Below, one piece after another: positions 21,891 through 29,784 of a DNA stretch of 30,293 bases. The DNA lies in assembly GCA_964420285.1 (NCBI GenBank), contig CAYQTE010000061.1, positions 1-30,293 on the forward strand, written 5' to 3'. The translations under genes and the position numbers were made by a program. The notes under the pieces were generated by a model. The model was not told where the DNA came from, did not search any database, and was given only the letters and a program-made list of their open reading frames with translations. The stretch is from CAYQTE01 sp964420285 (GTDB lineage Bacteria; Planctomycetota; Phycisphaerae; Tepidisphaerales; Tepidisphaeraceae). Every line of letters begins with the position of its first letter. Position 1 is the stretch's first letter.

Positions 21891-23390
21891 TCAGCCTCTT
21901 GCCCCCATCTTTCCAAACTCGATAAGGCATTGCGGCAACGCCTTCTTTAGCGCCGCCGCGCCGTCGCGTGTCACTTTGGTATCATATACGCTTAGTATAC
22001 GCAGAGCTTTCAGGCCTGAAAGTTGCTCCAGTCCCGCATCCGTAATCTTTGTATCGTTGAGACTGAGTACCGTCAGAGACCTCATGCCGCCGAAGTTTTT
22101 GAGCCCGTCGTCCGTTATTCGGGTAGCATCCAACCGGAGATCCTCGAGGGCCAACATATTCCTGAGATTCACCATGCCCTCGTCGGTGACCTTCACTCCG
22201 GTCAGATTGAGCGTCCTGAGCGATACCAAGCCCTCAAGATTCTTCAGTCCAGCGTCCGTCAAATCCGCTCCCTCCAGGGTGAGTACCTCCAGCCTCGTCA
22301 GCGTCTTGACGCTCGCCAGCTCTGCGTCCGTGACCCCCATGCTTGAAAGGCCAAGGTTCCGAAGAGCAGCCAATTCCCGCAAATGCTCGAAGCCGCCGTA
22401 GGTCACCCGTGTCGCTGACAAGTTGAGCTCCGCCAATTCCGGAAGCCCTTTGAGCCAGACCAGGCCCGCGCCTGTCACTTTTGTGTCCGACAGGTCAAGC
22501 GACCGTAAGCGCGATAAGGCCTTGAGGTGTTCGAGCCCCGCGCTGGATACCACGCTTTGGCTGAGACTCAGAGTCTGCAACGCCACCATGCCTTCAAGAT
22601 GCTGCAGACTGGCGTCCGTGACCCCCGTAAACGTAAGGTCAAGCGTGCTCAGGGCGGTTAGCTTCTTGATATGCGCGAGACCGGCGTCGCTGCCAATTCT
22701 GCTTGACGCCAAGTTGAGGCTTTGAAGCCCCGTTAATCCCTCGATCTTCTCCAAGCCGGCAGCGGTAATTGCTATGCCGGACAGGTCGAGCGTTCGCAGT
22801 GCCTTCAGCGACATGAGATGGCCCAACCCCGCGTCCGTCACACGTAGATTGTCGTGCAGGCTCAGCCATTGCAAAGACGTCAGCCCCTCGATATTCGCCA
22901 AGCCCTCGTCTGTCACGTCAGAGTTGGATAGATCGAGTAGTCGCAGCTCGCGGAGATCCGATAGCTTGGCCAAATCCGCATCAGATCCATCCCAAAGACT
23001 CACTCCGGGAATCCGCTGGGCTCGAATCTCTTGGATCAACTTGGGCCCCACTGGGGAGTCCTGCGTCACATACCACAATCGCCCCGCCGGAATGGCCAAC
23101 GGCTTTCCCGCCGGTACGCGGCCCAAATCGGTGGGATAGCGACGCACCCCATCCATATACGGGCCGCCATTCAGTGGCGCCAAAGCTACGCCAAGATCCA
23201 GCGCTGAATTGTACTCCCGCGCCGGCAGCGATGCGTCGTCGGCCGACCCGGCGGGCTGGCTTGTCGCCCCGGCCGCGCCAGTGCCGGCGGCCGATGCCGT
23301 TCGTTGGCTCGACGACGTAATTGCGAAAAGAGCGACCGCCGACAAGAAAGCCGCCAGACTGATTCCCGACATCCGCTGGGATGATGACAT
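21891..23390 (-). CDS. Secreted leucine-rich-repeat protein
   Basis: A 499-aa exported protein. Residues 1-35 form a signal peptide (GISLAAFLSAVALFAITSSS, then SAAG). Residues about 65-145 hold an unassigned domain. From about 148 there are 14 consecutive leucine-rich repeats of about 24 aa with the consensus LxxLxLSxTxVTDAGLxxLxGL, for example LRSLDLSDTKVTGAGLVWL and LTVLSLNDTKITDAGLEQLS, followed by a short capping end. Such cysteine-free LRRs bind proteins or glycans. Planctomycete genomes are rich in them, but this one's ligand is unknown. GGAGG lies six bases before the ATG. Confidence 0.9.
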   Translation of the reverse strand: MSSSQRMSGISLAAFLSAVALFAITSSSQRTASAAGTGAAGATSQPAGSADDASLPAREYNSALDLGVALAPLNGGPYMDGVRRYPTDLGRVPAGKPLAIPAGRLWYVTQDSPVGPKLIQEIRAQRIPGVSLWDGSDADLAKLSDLRELRLLDLSNSDVTDEGLANIEGLTSLQWLSLHDNLRVTDAGLGHLMSLKALRTLDLSGIAITAAGLEKIEGLTGLQSLNLASSRIGSDAGLAHIKKLTALSTLDLTFTGVTDASLQHLEGMVALQTLSLSQSVVSSAGLEHLKALSRLRSLDLSDTKVTGAGLVWLKGLPELAELNLSATRVTYGGFEHLRELAALRNLGLSSMGVTDAELASVKTLTRLEVLTLEGADLTDAGLKNLEGLVSLRTLNLTGVKVTDEGMVNLRNMLALEDLRLDATRITDDGLKNFGGMRSLTVLSLNDTKITDAGLEQLSGLKALRILSVYDTKVTRDGAAALKKALPQCLIEFGKMGARG

Positions 23391-23513
23391 GATTGACCTC
23401 CGTCACATATAGATACCTGCCCCGAGGATGGTTTGTGGGCGCGAGATCGCGATTTTCATGCGGCAATCGCCCGGACCAGCGTGCGGTGATTTCGCGCACC
23501 AGCATCAGTGGCG

Positions 23514-23519
23514 TATAGT
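23514..23519 (+). promoter_or_regulatory. -10 element of the CopG-type antitoxin gene
   Basis: TATAGT six bases before the ATG at 23526. A clear -35 is not visible 17-18 bases upstream. The spacing resembles the other two toxin-antitoxin promoters in the window. Confidence 0.45.
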
Positions 23520-23525
23520 CTAACC

Positions 23526-23768
23526 ATGCAATATACCCTCCGAAACATTCCGCCGGATGTGGACAAGGCGCTGCGGCAGAAGGCTCGAGAGCAAGGTCGG
23601 AGCCTCAACGAAGTTGCCGTCGAAGCTCTTGCACACGGAGCGGGAATCGGTCGAACGATCTTGACCAATCACGAACTGGATTTCGCGATCGGGTCGTGGG
23701 TCGAAGACGCCGAATTCGACTGGTCAATTACCGATCACCGGCGGATCGAGCCGGAATTGTGGAAATGA
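23526..23768 (+). CDS. Ribbon-helix-helix antitoxin (FitA/CopG type)
   Basis: An 80-aa protein with an N-terminal RHH motif: MQYTLRNIPPDVDKALRQKA, then REQGRSLNEVAVEALAHGAG. The C-terminal half (ELDFAIGSWVEDAEFDWSIT) would bind a PIN-domain toxin. The TGA overlaps the ATG of the next frame, as is usual for FitAB/VapBC pairs, but that toxin frame is broken after nine codons. The antitoxin therefore seems to be an orphan. Confidence 0.82.
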   Translation: MQYTLRNIPPDVDKALRQKAREQGRSLNEVAVEALAHGAGIGRTILTNHELDFAIGSWVEDAEFDWSITDHRRIEPELWK

Positions 23769-23794
23769 GACTCCTGCTGGATCAAATCTTCTGA
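23765..23794 (+). pseudogene. Stub of a PIN-domain (VapC-type) toxin gene
   Basis: ATG 23765 overlaps the antitoxin stop and reads MRLLLDQIF then TGA. MRLLLD is the usual start of PIN-domain toxins (first catalytic Asp in LLDTN). The frame stops after nine codons where the fucosidase's 3' end begins, so almost the whole toxin is missing. Confidence 0.6.
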
Positions 23795-23801
23795 CCGAAG
23801 T

Positions 23802-25478
23802 TTAGTTATTCACCAAATCCGCCATAACGGATGGCTGGGGCGCGCCCGGCGGGTTCATTTTCAGGCCGGTGATTTTCAGGGTGAAGGCGTAATTGCACGG
23901 GCGCTGGGCGGGCATCTTGACGTGCAGGCCGGCGGCGTCCTGGGTGAAATCGAGATTGCCGGCGTTGCCCAGAAGCGTGACGCTGGTGATCTTGCCATTG
24001 GGGGCCTTGCCTGTGGCCAGTGAGGCGATGTTGGCGGTGCCGCCGGGCCAGGCTTGGGCTATGGCGTAGAGATTGTCGTCCTTGACGGTGAAGCGGTAAG
24101 TGACGCCGACGGCCGGGGTTGCTTGGGCGGGACTTGTCGCCGGTGCGACGGCCGTGGGCGTTGTGGAAGTTGCCGCGCCGGCGCCGCGCCGGCCGGCACG
24201 AGCCGCACCGCCGCCACCGCCCCGCGCAGCGGCGGGCGCGCCTTCGCTGGCCAGGATCCAATTGTGGGTTCCGTAGACGGCCTCGCCGTTGACGGCCAGC
24301 CACTCGCCCACCGCCTTGAGCGTCGTCTGCTGCTGTTGATTGACGGCGCCCTGGCCATCCGGCGACAAATTCAGCAGCAGACTCCCGTTCATGCTGAGAA
24401 TTTCGCACAGTTCGCTGATGACCGACTGCGGGCTGCGGAAGGTTTCGGCCCCGCCGCCGGTCGCGTTGGCCGTCACGTAGCCCCAGGTGCTGCCGATCGG
24501 CTCTTCGGCGTCCCAGATGCCCTTGAGAATCTGCGTCGGGCCGCGCGGGTGGAGCTTTTCAAAATCCAGCACGCTGCCGGCCAGAAACGCCGAGTCCTTG
24601 GTGTCGATGGTCACCTCCTTGCCCCACTGTTTGGCGCGATTGTAGTAATACGCGGCCACCTTCTCCTTGAGCGGATCGAAATTCCGGCCGTTCACGCCGT
24701 TGTCGTACCAGAGAATATCGAGCTGATACTTGTCGATCAGTTCCATGCTCTTGGCGACCCACCATTCCAGGAACCGCTGCAAATTCGCGTCATTGTGGTT
24801 GGTCCAGTAGAAATCGGCAAAGGCCGGATCCCTGGTGTCGTTGGCCAGGCCCGCCGTGGGGTTGACGAAGGTGTAATGCTCGATGCTGTGGTTGCAGACG
24901 CCAAACTTGAGGCCCTGCTTGCGGACGGCGACGGCCATTTCGCCGATCAGGTCGCGCTTGGGACCCATCTTGGCCGCGTTGAACGGATTGATGTCGCTGT
25001 CCCACAAACTGAACCCGTCGTGGTGTTCGCAGGTCGGCATGAAGTACCTGGCCCCCGATGCCTTGACCAGGGCCGCCAGCGCGTCCGGATCAAACGACTT
25101 GGCCTGGAACAGCGGGATGAAATCCTTGTACCCGAACTTATCCGGCGGGCCGTAGTTCTGCGTGTGCCAGGCGCTGAAGCTCGTGTACATGTATTTTTCG
25201 TACCACTCGTTGTGGTAGGCCGGGATCGAGAACAGGCCCCAGTGCATGGTGATGCCGAACTTGGCGTCGATGAACCACGCGGGGACTTTGTAATTGGCCC
25301 GGATGGAATCCCAGTTGGCCTGAACAGGCCCATCGCAGGCTGGCGTCTTGGCGGCGGCCGCCGCCGCGACGATCGCCGGGGTGGTCTGCGGTCCCGATTG
25401 CGCCGGCGCCCTGCGCGGTACGGCCGCCATAAGGGCCAACATGAACAACGCTCCGATCACCTTCGCGGTCGACGACAT
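23802..25478 (-). CDS. Secreted GH29 alpha-L-fucosidase
   Basis: A 558-aa exported glycoside hydrolase expected to release L-fucose from glycans. Residues 1-27 form a signal peptide (MSSTAKVIGALFMLALMAAV, ending AQS). The catalytic barrel shows KFGITMHWGLFSIPA, TCEHHDGFSLWDS, KFGVCNHSIEHY and LDILWYDNG, with D259 as the expected nucleophile, then WDAEEPIGSTWGY. After the barrel a Gly/Ala/Arg-rich linker (about 430-475) leads to a beta-sandwich with GVTYRFTVKDDNLYAIAQAW, common in GH29. AAGGAG lies eight bases before the ATG. The longer frame to 25571 is of unlikely composition. Fucosidases like this usually serve in use of algal or mucin glycans. Confidence 0.92.
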   Translation of the reverse strand: MSSTAKVIGALFMLALMAAVPRRAPAQSGPQTTPAIVAAAAAAKTPACDGPVQANWDSIRANYKVPAWFIDAKFGITMHWGLFSIPAYHNEWYEKYMYTSFSAWHTQNYGPPDKFGYKDFIPLFQAKSFDPDALAALVKASGARYFMPTCEHHDGFSLWDSDINPFNAAKMGPKRDLIGEMAVAVRKQGLKFGVCNHSIEHYTFVNPTAGLANDTRDPAFADFYWTNHNDANLQRFLEWWVAKSMELIDKYQLDILWYDNGVNGRNFDPLKEKVAAYYYNRAKQWGKEVTIDTKDSAFLAGSVLDFEKLHPRGPTQILKGIWDAEEPIGSTWGYVTANATGGGAETFRSPQSVISELCEILSMNGSLLLNLSPDGQGAVNQQQQTTLKAVGEWLAVNGEAVYGTHNWILASEGAPAAARGGGGGAARAGRRGAGAATSTTPTAVAPATSPAQATPAVGVTYRFTVKDDNLYAIAQAWPGGTANIASLATGKAPNGKITSVTLLGNAGNLDFTQDAAGLHVKMPAQRPCNYAFTLKITGLKMNPPGAPQPSVMADLVNN

Positions 25479-25738
25479 GACATTTCTCCTTCGGCAAAGC
25501 CGAATCAAGCCGATTTTTCGGCCCCCCCTTTGAGATCGTGAGCGGGCGCGCCCGCAAACCGCCGCAGCCACCCAACGAGCAGCGCTTCCGGCCGCTTGTT
25601 CAGTCGGAAATGATACTCAAGCCGGGCCCATGCTGACAAATGACCAATGACCGGTCGAAATGGCCAGCAAGCGATTGGAGCCGGCCGGCAATGAGGCTGT
25701 GAGTTTGATTTTCGATACGCTTCCGCCATTTAATGATA

Positions 25739-25785
25739 GCGACATATTGTCGCATTGTGGTGCGACAAACACGACATATTGACGT
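25739..25785. promoter_or_regulatory. Operator-like palindrome cluster
   Basis: GCGACATATTGTCGC (25739-25753) is a perfect palindrome around TAT. CGACATATTG recurs 32 bases later (25772-25781), about three helical turns. Between them TTGTCGCA-N6-TGCGACAA (25747-25768) is a perfect inverted repeat. This is what a dimeric regulator's binding array looks like; it could control the divergent fucosidase or the putative small RNA. Confidence 0.55.
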
Positions 25786-25919
25786 ATTGATGGCGAGCCT
25801 GTTGTTGCGACGGATTCTCAATTATCCAGAATTCGGCGCCCTATAAGAGTTAGTCTCAGCGTGTGTTAACGCAGTTTTGGTGCAGATGTCCCGAAACTCG
25901 CGCCGGTTTGGCACCGCGA

Positions 25920-25948
25920 TTGACAGTCTCTGGTATTCCGCTTATGGG
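25920..25948 (+). promoter_or_regulatory. Possible promoter of the putative small RNA
   Basis: A perfect TTGACA (25920-25925), a 17-base spacer and TATGGG (25943-25948), a weak -10. RNA would start near 25955. The next plus-strand feature is the terminator at 26031. Confidence 0.4.
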
Positions 25949-25954
25949 CGGACG

Positions 25955-26062
25955 AGAAAAGCATCCTGTTCTTTCCCCGATGTGGGGGCTCTTCCTGCCC
26001 TCTGGAAGACCCCGCATCAGCCCCATTGGGAGCGGTCCTTGCCCGGGACCGCTTCTTTTTTT
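25955..26062 (+). ncRNA. Candidate small RNA
   Basis: About 108 bases of plus-strand sequence between a TTGACA promoter candidate and a strong terminator, with no ORF. The segment folds as a 15-bp hairpin (25979-25995 with 26004-26018; a two-base bulge and one G-T pair) plus the terminator hairpin. I compared it by memory with 6S, SRP and tmRNA signatures and found no match. It may be an untranslated regulator or a leader of something lost. Confidence 0.4.
26031..26062 (+). terminator. Rho-independent terminator
   Basis: AGCGGTCC (26031-26038) pairs with GGACCGCT (26046-26053) over a 7-base loop, followed by TCTTTTTTT. The T-run is on the plus strand only, so it ends a plus-strand transcript although no plus-strand gene lies upstream before the divergent fucosidase. 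Confidence 0.85.
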
Positions 26063-26104
26063 GCGCCTTTCCGGCCAATCGCAAGCTGGATTGGGATGTG
26101 GAAA

Positions 26105-26971
26105 TCAGTCCCAGCCGCCGCTCGTGGCGGCAAGGGCGAAATCGTGCAGTGCCGCTTGCCAGGGACGCAAAGGCAGTGAGCTTTCCAGAACGGAATACAA
26201 CGGCCGGGCCGCCGAGTCCGGACGGATCGCCTGCCATTGGGCCGATGTAATGGCCTTGACTGGATAATCGGCCAGGCCGAATTCCACCAGTGCCGCCTTC
26301 GCCACGTCGAACCAGGTTGTCGCGCCGCTGTTGGTGAGATGTTGGATTCCGGTTCGGCCGTGGTCGAGCAGATCGAGAATCCCGGCCGCCAGGTCGCTGG
26401 CGTAGGTTGGGCAGCCGCGTTGATCGCTGACGACCGACAGAGGCTTGCCGGCGCGGGCGGCGTTGACGATGGTGCGGGGGAAATTCACGCCGCCGACGCC
26501 GAACACCCAGCTTGTCCGCACCAGCAGCCATTGCGCGAGATCGGCTTGGAGCAATGCCTTCTCACCGGCGAGTTTCGAGCGGCCGTATTCCTGCGTCGGA
26601 TTCACCGGATCATCCGGGCGATAGGGCCGGAGCAGCAAACCGTCGAACACGAAATCCGTGCTGACGTGCATCAGGACCGCCCCGGCGGTTCGGCACTGCT
26701 GGGCCAGAGAACCGACGGCGGCGCCGTTGATGCGATGAGCCAGTGCGGATTCCTTTTCGCACAGATCAACCTTGGTGTAGGCGGCGCAATTGAGCAGCAG
26801 CGTTGGCCGATGTGCCGAAAACGCCGCCGCGACGGCGGCCGGGTCGCCGATGTCCAGATCGGTATGCCGAAGAGCGACGACATTTGCCCCGCGACCGCGC
26901 AAGAGCCGCGTGAATGCCCGCCCGAGCATGCCGCCGGCCCCGGTGATGAGTATTCGATCGTACATTCCCAT
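26105..26971 (-). CDS. rfbD: dTDP-4-dehydrorhamnose reductase
   Basis: Reduces dTDP-4-keto-L-rhamnose to dTDP-L-rhamnose with NAD(P)H, for surface polysaccharide. The dinucleotide loop is ITGAGGMLGRAF (9-20), followed by DLDIGDPAAV, LLNCAAYTKVDLCEKES, VSTDFVFDGLL, and the catalytic YGRSKLAGE. WVFGVGGVNFPRTIV and QRGCPTYASDLA complete the RmlD pattern. The length of 288 aa is normal. Two starts are possible, 26971 or 26965. It is the last gene of the minus-strand run ispH-rfbA-rfbB-rfbD, with a 12-base gap after rfbB. Confidence 0.93.
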   Translation of the reverse strand: MGMYDRILITGAGGMLGRAFTRLLRGRGANVVALRHTDLDIGDPAAVAAAFSAHRPTLLLNCAAYTKVDLCEKESALAHRINGAAVGSLAQQCRTAGAVLMHVSTDFVFDGLLLRPYRPDDPVNPTQEYGRSKLAGEKALLQADLAQWLLVRTSWVFGVGGVNFPRTIVNAARAGKPLSVVSDQRGCPTYASDLAAGILDLLDHGRTGIQHLTNSGATTWFDVAKAALVEFGLADYPVKAITSAQWQAIRPDSAARPLYSVLESSLPLRPWQAALHDFALAATSGGWD

Positions 26972-26983
26972 GACGTGCCCGAT

Positions 26984-28009
26984 TCATCGCCCGGCGTATT
27001 GCCGCTCGTAATACTTGAGATATTCGCCGCTCTTGATCGCGCGCCACCAGGCCTGGTTATCGCGATACCACTGGATGGTCGCGCCGATCGCCTCCTCGAA
27101 TTTATGCCGCGGCTTCCAGCCCAGTTCACGCTCGATCTTGCCCGCATCAATCGCGTAACGGCGGTCGTGGCCCGGCCGGTCCTTCACGTATTGAACGTAT
27201 TGATCCCAGTCGCATTTCATTGTCGAGAGGATCAATTCCGTCAGCCGGCGGTTGGTCAATTCGTTATTGCCGCCGACGTTGTAGACCTCGCCGATGCGCC
27301 CGCGTTCCAGCACGGTCCAGATGGCCTGGCAATGGTCCTCGACATGCAGCCAGTCGCGCACATTCAGGCCGTCGCCGTACAGCGGAACCTTCTTGCCCTC
27401 GATGAGATTGGTCACGAACAACGGAATAAGCTTTTCGGGGAACTGGTACGGCCCGTAGTTGTTCGAGCAGCGCGTGATCAGCGCCGGAAACGAAAACGTG
27501 TGCACATACGCCCGCACCAGGCAATCGGCCGCCGCCTTGCTCGCCGAATACGGGCTGTTCGGCGCCAGCGGCGTCTGCTCGACGAACTTTTCATCCGGCC
27601 GGTCTTCCGGCAGCGTGCCGTACACCTCGTCGGTGCTCACGTTCACAAACCGCCCGACGTTCTTTTTGCGGGCGACGTCGAGCAACACCTGCGTGCCAAC
27701 CACATTGGCCCGCACGAACGGCCCGGAACCCATGATGCTGCGATCGACATGGCTTTCGGCCGCGAAATGCACGACCTGATCGACGTGATGCTCATCCCAC
27801 GCCGCCTCCAGCCGCTCGGCATCACAAATGTCGCCGCGCACGAAGAACAGCCGCTTGTTGTCGATCCGATCGGCGATGTTGGCCAGATTCCCGGCGTAGG
27901 TGAGCTGATCGTACGCCACCAGCCGCACCGGCTCGTTGCGGTCCAACAGCATGCGCACGAAATTGGTCCCGATAAAGCCCGCCGCTCCGGTGACAAGAAT
28001 GGTCCGCAT
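26984..28009 (-). CDS. rfbB: dTDP-glucose 4,6-dehydratase
   Basis: Converts dTDP-glucose to dTDP-4-keto-6-deoxyglucose, second step of dTDP-rhamnose synthesis. The NAD loop is TGAAGFIGTNF, followed by DQLTYAGNLANI, HFAAESHVDRSI, the active-site STDEVYGTL and the catalytic YSASK. RCSNNYGPYQFPEKLIPLF and YGDGLNVRDWLHVEDHC are family hallmarks. ATG 28009 gives a 341-aa protein with the usual start MRTILVTGAAGF; the frame upstream to 28153 overlaps the 3' end of rfbA and is not family-like. It has a 58-base gap to rfbA. Confidence 0.95.
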   Translation of the reverse strand: MRTILVTGAAGFIGTNFVRMLLDRNEPVRLVAYDQLTYAGNLANIADRIDNKRLFFVRGDICDAERLEAAWDEHHVDQVVHFAAESHVDRSIMGSGPFVRANVVGTQVLLDVARKKNVGRFVNVSTDEVYGTLPEDRPDEKFVEQTPLAPNSPYSASKAAADCLVRAYVHTFSFPALITRCSNNYGPYQFPEKLIPLFVTNLIEGKKVPLYGDGLNVRDWLHVEDHCQAIWTVLERGRIGEVYNVGGNNELTNRRLTELILSTMKCDWDQYVQYVKDRPGHDRRYAIDAGKIERELGWKPRHKFEEAIGATIQWYRDNQAWWRAIKSGEYLKYYERQYAGR

Positions 28010-28067
28010 ACGAGATTCCCGTGCTGCCCGCGCCGATCGGGCGTATGTGTCCGGCCGCTCCGCCCCG

Positions 28068-28811
28068 CTACGGTTGCGGGCCGTCCTTGTTCGCCCCGTT
28101 CTGCGCCACCGTGTTGCACGAACGCAGATAAAAATCGATGTTCTCGCCGGCATCCGCCCAGAACCCGCTCACGCGGTCGGCGGTCATGGTCCCTTCCGCG
28201 ATATACGCGTTGTTCACATCGGTGATTTCCAGTTCATTGCGGGCCGACGGCTTGAGCGTCTTGACGATGTTGAACACGTTCCCGTCATACAAATACACGC
28301 CAATCACCGCCAGATCGCTCCTGGGTTCCTTGGGCTTCTCCACGATCCGCGTGACCCGCTCGCCGTCCATCTCCGCCACGCCATAAGCTCGCGGGTTCTC
28401 CACCCGGCTCAGGAAAATCTTGGCGCCCTTGCCCTGCTCGGCAAACCGCCGCACCGACGCCCCGATCGTGAATTCCAGAATGTTGTCGCCCAGGATCAGG
28501 CACAGGCTGTCGCCGGCCACGAAATCCTCGGCCAGCCCCAGCGCCTGCGCAATGCCGCCGGCCCCGTCCTGGTAGGTGTAATTCAACTCCCTCAGCCCGA
28601 ACTCCCGCCCGTTGCCCAGCAGACGGATAAAATCCCCCGCGTTATTCCCGCCGGTCACCAGCAGTACCTTCTCGATCCCCGACTTGGCCATGCACTCGAT
28701 CGGGTAAAAAATCATCGGCTTGTCGTAAACCGGCAGCAGATGCTTGTTGGTGACTTTCGTCAGTGGAAACAGCCGCGACCCCGTCCCGCCCGCCAGTATC
28801 ACACCCTTCAT
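28068..28811 (-). CDS. rfbA: Glucose-1-phosphate thymidylyltransferase (short form)
   Basis: Makes dTDP-glucose from dTTP and glucose-1-phosphate. It starts MKGVILAGGTGSRLFPLTKV with the nucleotide-binding GGTGSRL, then NKHLLPVYDKPMIFYPIE. CLILGDNILE holds the metal-binding Asp, and VEKPKEPRSDLAVIGVYLYD and SGFWADAGENIDFY are family signatures. At 247 aa it is about 40 residues shorter than E. coli RfbA, which is usual for a common short group lacking the C-terminal allosteric helices. GAGAGGA precedes the ATG. It lies 31 bases after ispH. Confidence 0.93.
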   Translation of the reverse strand: MKGVILAGGTGSRLFPLTKVTNKHLLPVYDKPMIFYPIECMAKSGIEKVLLVTGGNNAGDFIRLLGNGREFGLRELNYTYQDGAGGIAQALGLAEDFVAGDSLCLILGDNILEFTIGASVRRFAEQGKGAKIFLSRVENPRAYGVAEMDGERVTRIVEKPKEPRSDLAVIGVYLYDGNVFNIVKTLKPSARNELEITDVNNAYIAEGTMTADRVSGFWADAGENIDFYLRSCNTVAQNGANKDGPQP

Positions 28812-28842
28812 TTCGTCCTCTCCCTTTCAGCCACACAATAAT

Positions 28843-29784
28843 CTATTCCATCACGGCCAGACTTCTGGCCGATTTCGGCAGATCGAAGAACATATCTTCC
28901 TCGACCAGCGTGTGGCTTTCAACCACCCCGTCAAATTCCGACACCAGCCGCTCCAGCAATTGCTCCACCAGATATTCCGGCGCACTGGCCCCGGCCGTCA
29001 CCAGCACCGACCCCCGACCCGCCAGCCACTTCGGATCAAGCTCCGACGCATCGTCAATCAGATACGCCGGCCGCGACGCCTCGGCCGCCCGCTCGACAAG
29101 CCGCTGCGAATTCGAGCTGTTGCGGCTTCCGATCACCAGCACCACCTCCGCCTGGCCGACAAGCTGCGTCACCGCCATCTGGCGGTTGGTCGTCGCATAG
29201 CAGATATCGTCCTTTTCCGGATGCCGAATCCGCGGAAACCGCGCCCGCAGCGCATCAACCACGATCTTCGCATCCGACACGCTCAGCGTCGTCTGCGTCA
29301 CGTACGCCAGCTTGCCCGGATCGGGAACCTCCAGCCTGGCCACATCACCGGCCGACTCGACGACGATGATCGAACCCGGCGCCTCGCCGACGGTTCCGAT
29401 CGCCTCGTCGTGATCGCGGTGACCGACGAAGATGATCGTATACCCATCGCGCACATAGCGCAGCACTTCGATATGCACCTTTGTAACCAGCGGACAGGTG
29501 GCATCCACCTCCAGCAGCCGCCTTTGCCGCGCCGCCCGCCTCACCTCCGGCGACACCCCGTGCGCGCTGTATACCACTACCGCCCCTTCCGGAATCTGCT
29601 CGATATTGTCCACAAACGTCACCCCCCGCCCATGAAACCCATCCACCACGTGCCGGTTGTGTACGATCTCATGATACACATAAACCGGCGGCCCCTTGAC
29701 CGCCAGAACCTTGTCCACGCACTCGATCGCCATGTTCACCCCCGCACAAAACCCACGCGGATTAGCCAGTAAGACTCGCATCAT
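28843..29784 (-). CDS. ispH: 4-hydroxy-3-methylbut-2-enyl diphosphate reductase
   Basis: Last enzyme of the MEP isoprenoid pathway, making IPP and DMAPP with a 4Fe-4S cluster. The three cluster cysteines are C13 (ANPRGFCAGV), C97 (DATCPLVTK) and C195 (KDDICYATTNR). Substrate histidines H42 (EIVHNRH) and H75 (YSAHGVSPE) are present, as is the IGSRNSSNS phosphate-binding loop; GHRDHDEAIG replaces the usual GHxxHPE. At 313 aa it has the normal length. It heads the minus-strand run with rfbA-rfbB-rfbD, so isoprenoid and dTDP-rhamnose synthesis may share a transcript. MM start: either Met is possible. Confidence 0.96.
   Translation of the reverse strand: MMRVLLANPRGFCAGVNMAIECVDKVLAVKGPPVYVYHEIVHNRHVVDGFHGRGVTFVDNIEQIPEGAVVVYSAHGVSPEVRRAARQRRLLEVDATCPLVTKVHIEVLRYVRDGYTIIFVGHRDHDEAIGTVGEAPGSIIVVESAGDVARLEVPDPGKLAYVTQTTLSVSDAKIVVDALRARFPRIRHPEKDDICYATTNRQMAVTQLVGQAEVVLVIGSRNSSNSQRLVERAAEASRPAYLIDDASELDPKWLAGRGSVLVTAGASAPEYLVEQLLERLVSEFDGVVESHTLVEEDMFFDLPKSARSLAVME

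Larger units (their letters stand above)
25479..26104. other. Long intergenic region with regulatory and RNA-like signals
   Basis: About 630 bases between the fucosidase and rfbD. Short frames on both strands have no domain or good start. It contains operator-like palindromes at 25739-25785 and a structured plus-strand segment ending in a terminator at 26031-26062, listed separately. 25479-25738 shows nothing else I can name. Confidence 0.5.

Noticed and set aside
24054..25541. A 495-codon plus-strand frame opposite the fucosidase
   Set aside because: It is an antisense shadow of a clear GH29 enzyme, without domain or ribosome site.
25505..25821. Two short minus-strand frames upstream of the fucosidase
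   Set aside because: No domain, no ribosome site, and they overlap the palindromic operator-like cluster.
25955..26062. 6S RNA, SRP RNA or tmRNA
   Set aside because: The conserved SRP tetraloop region, tmRNA tRNA-like ends and the 6S long-bubble hairpin are not visible.
26237..28225. A 662-codon open frame on the plus strand opposite rfbD and rfbB
   Set aside because: It is antisense to two clear enzymes; its Arg/His/Pro-rich composition is what high-GC shadow frames give, and it has no domain.
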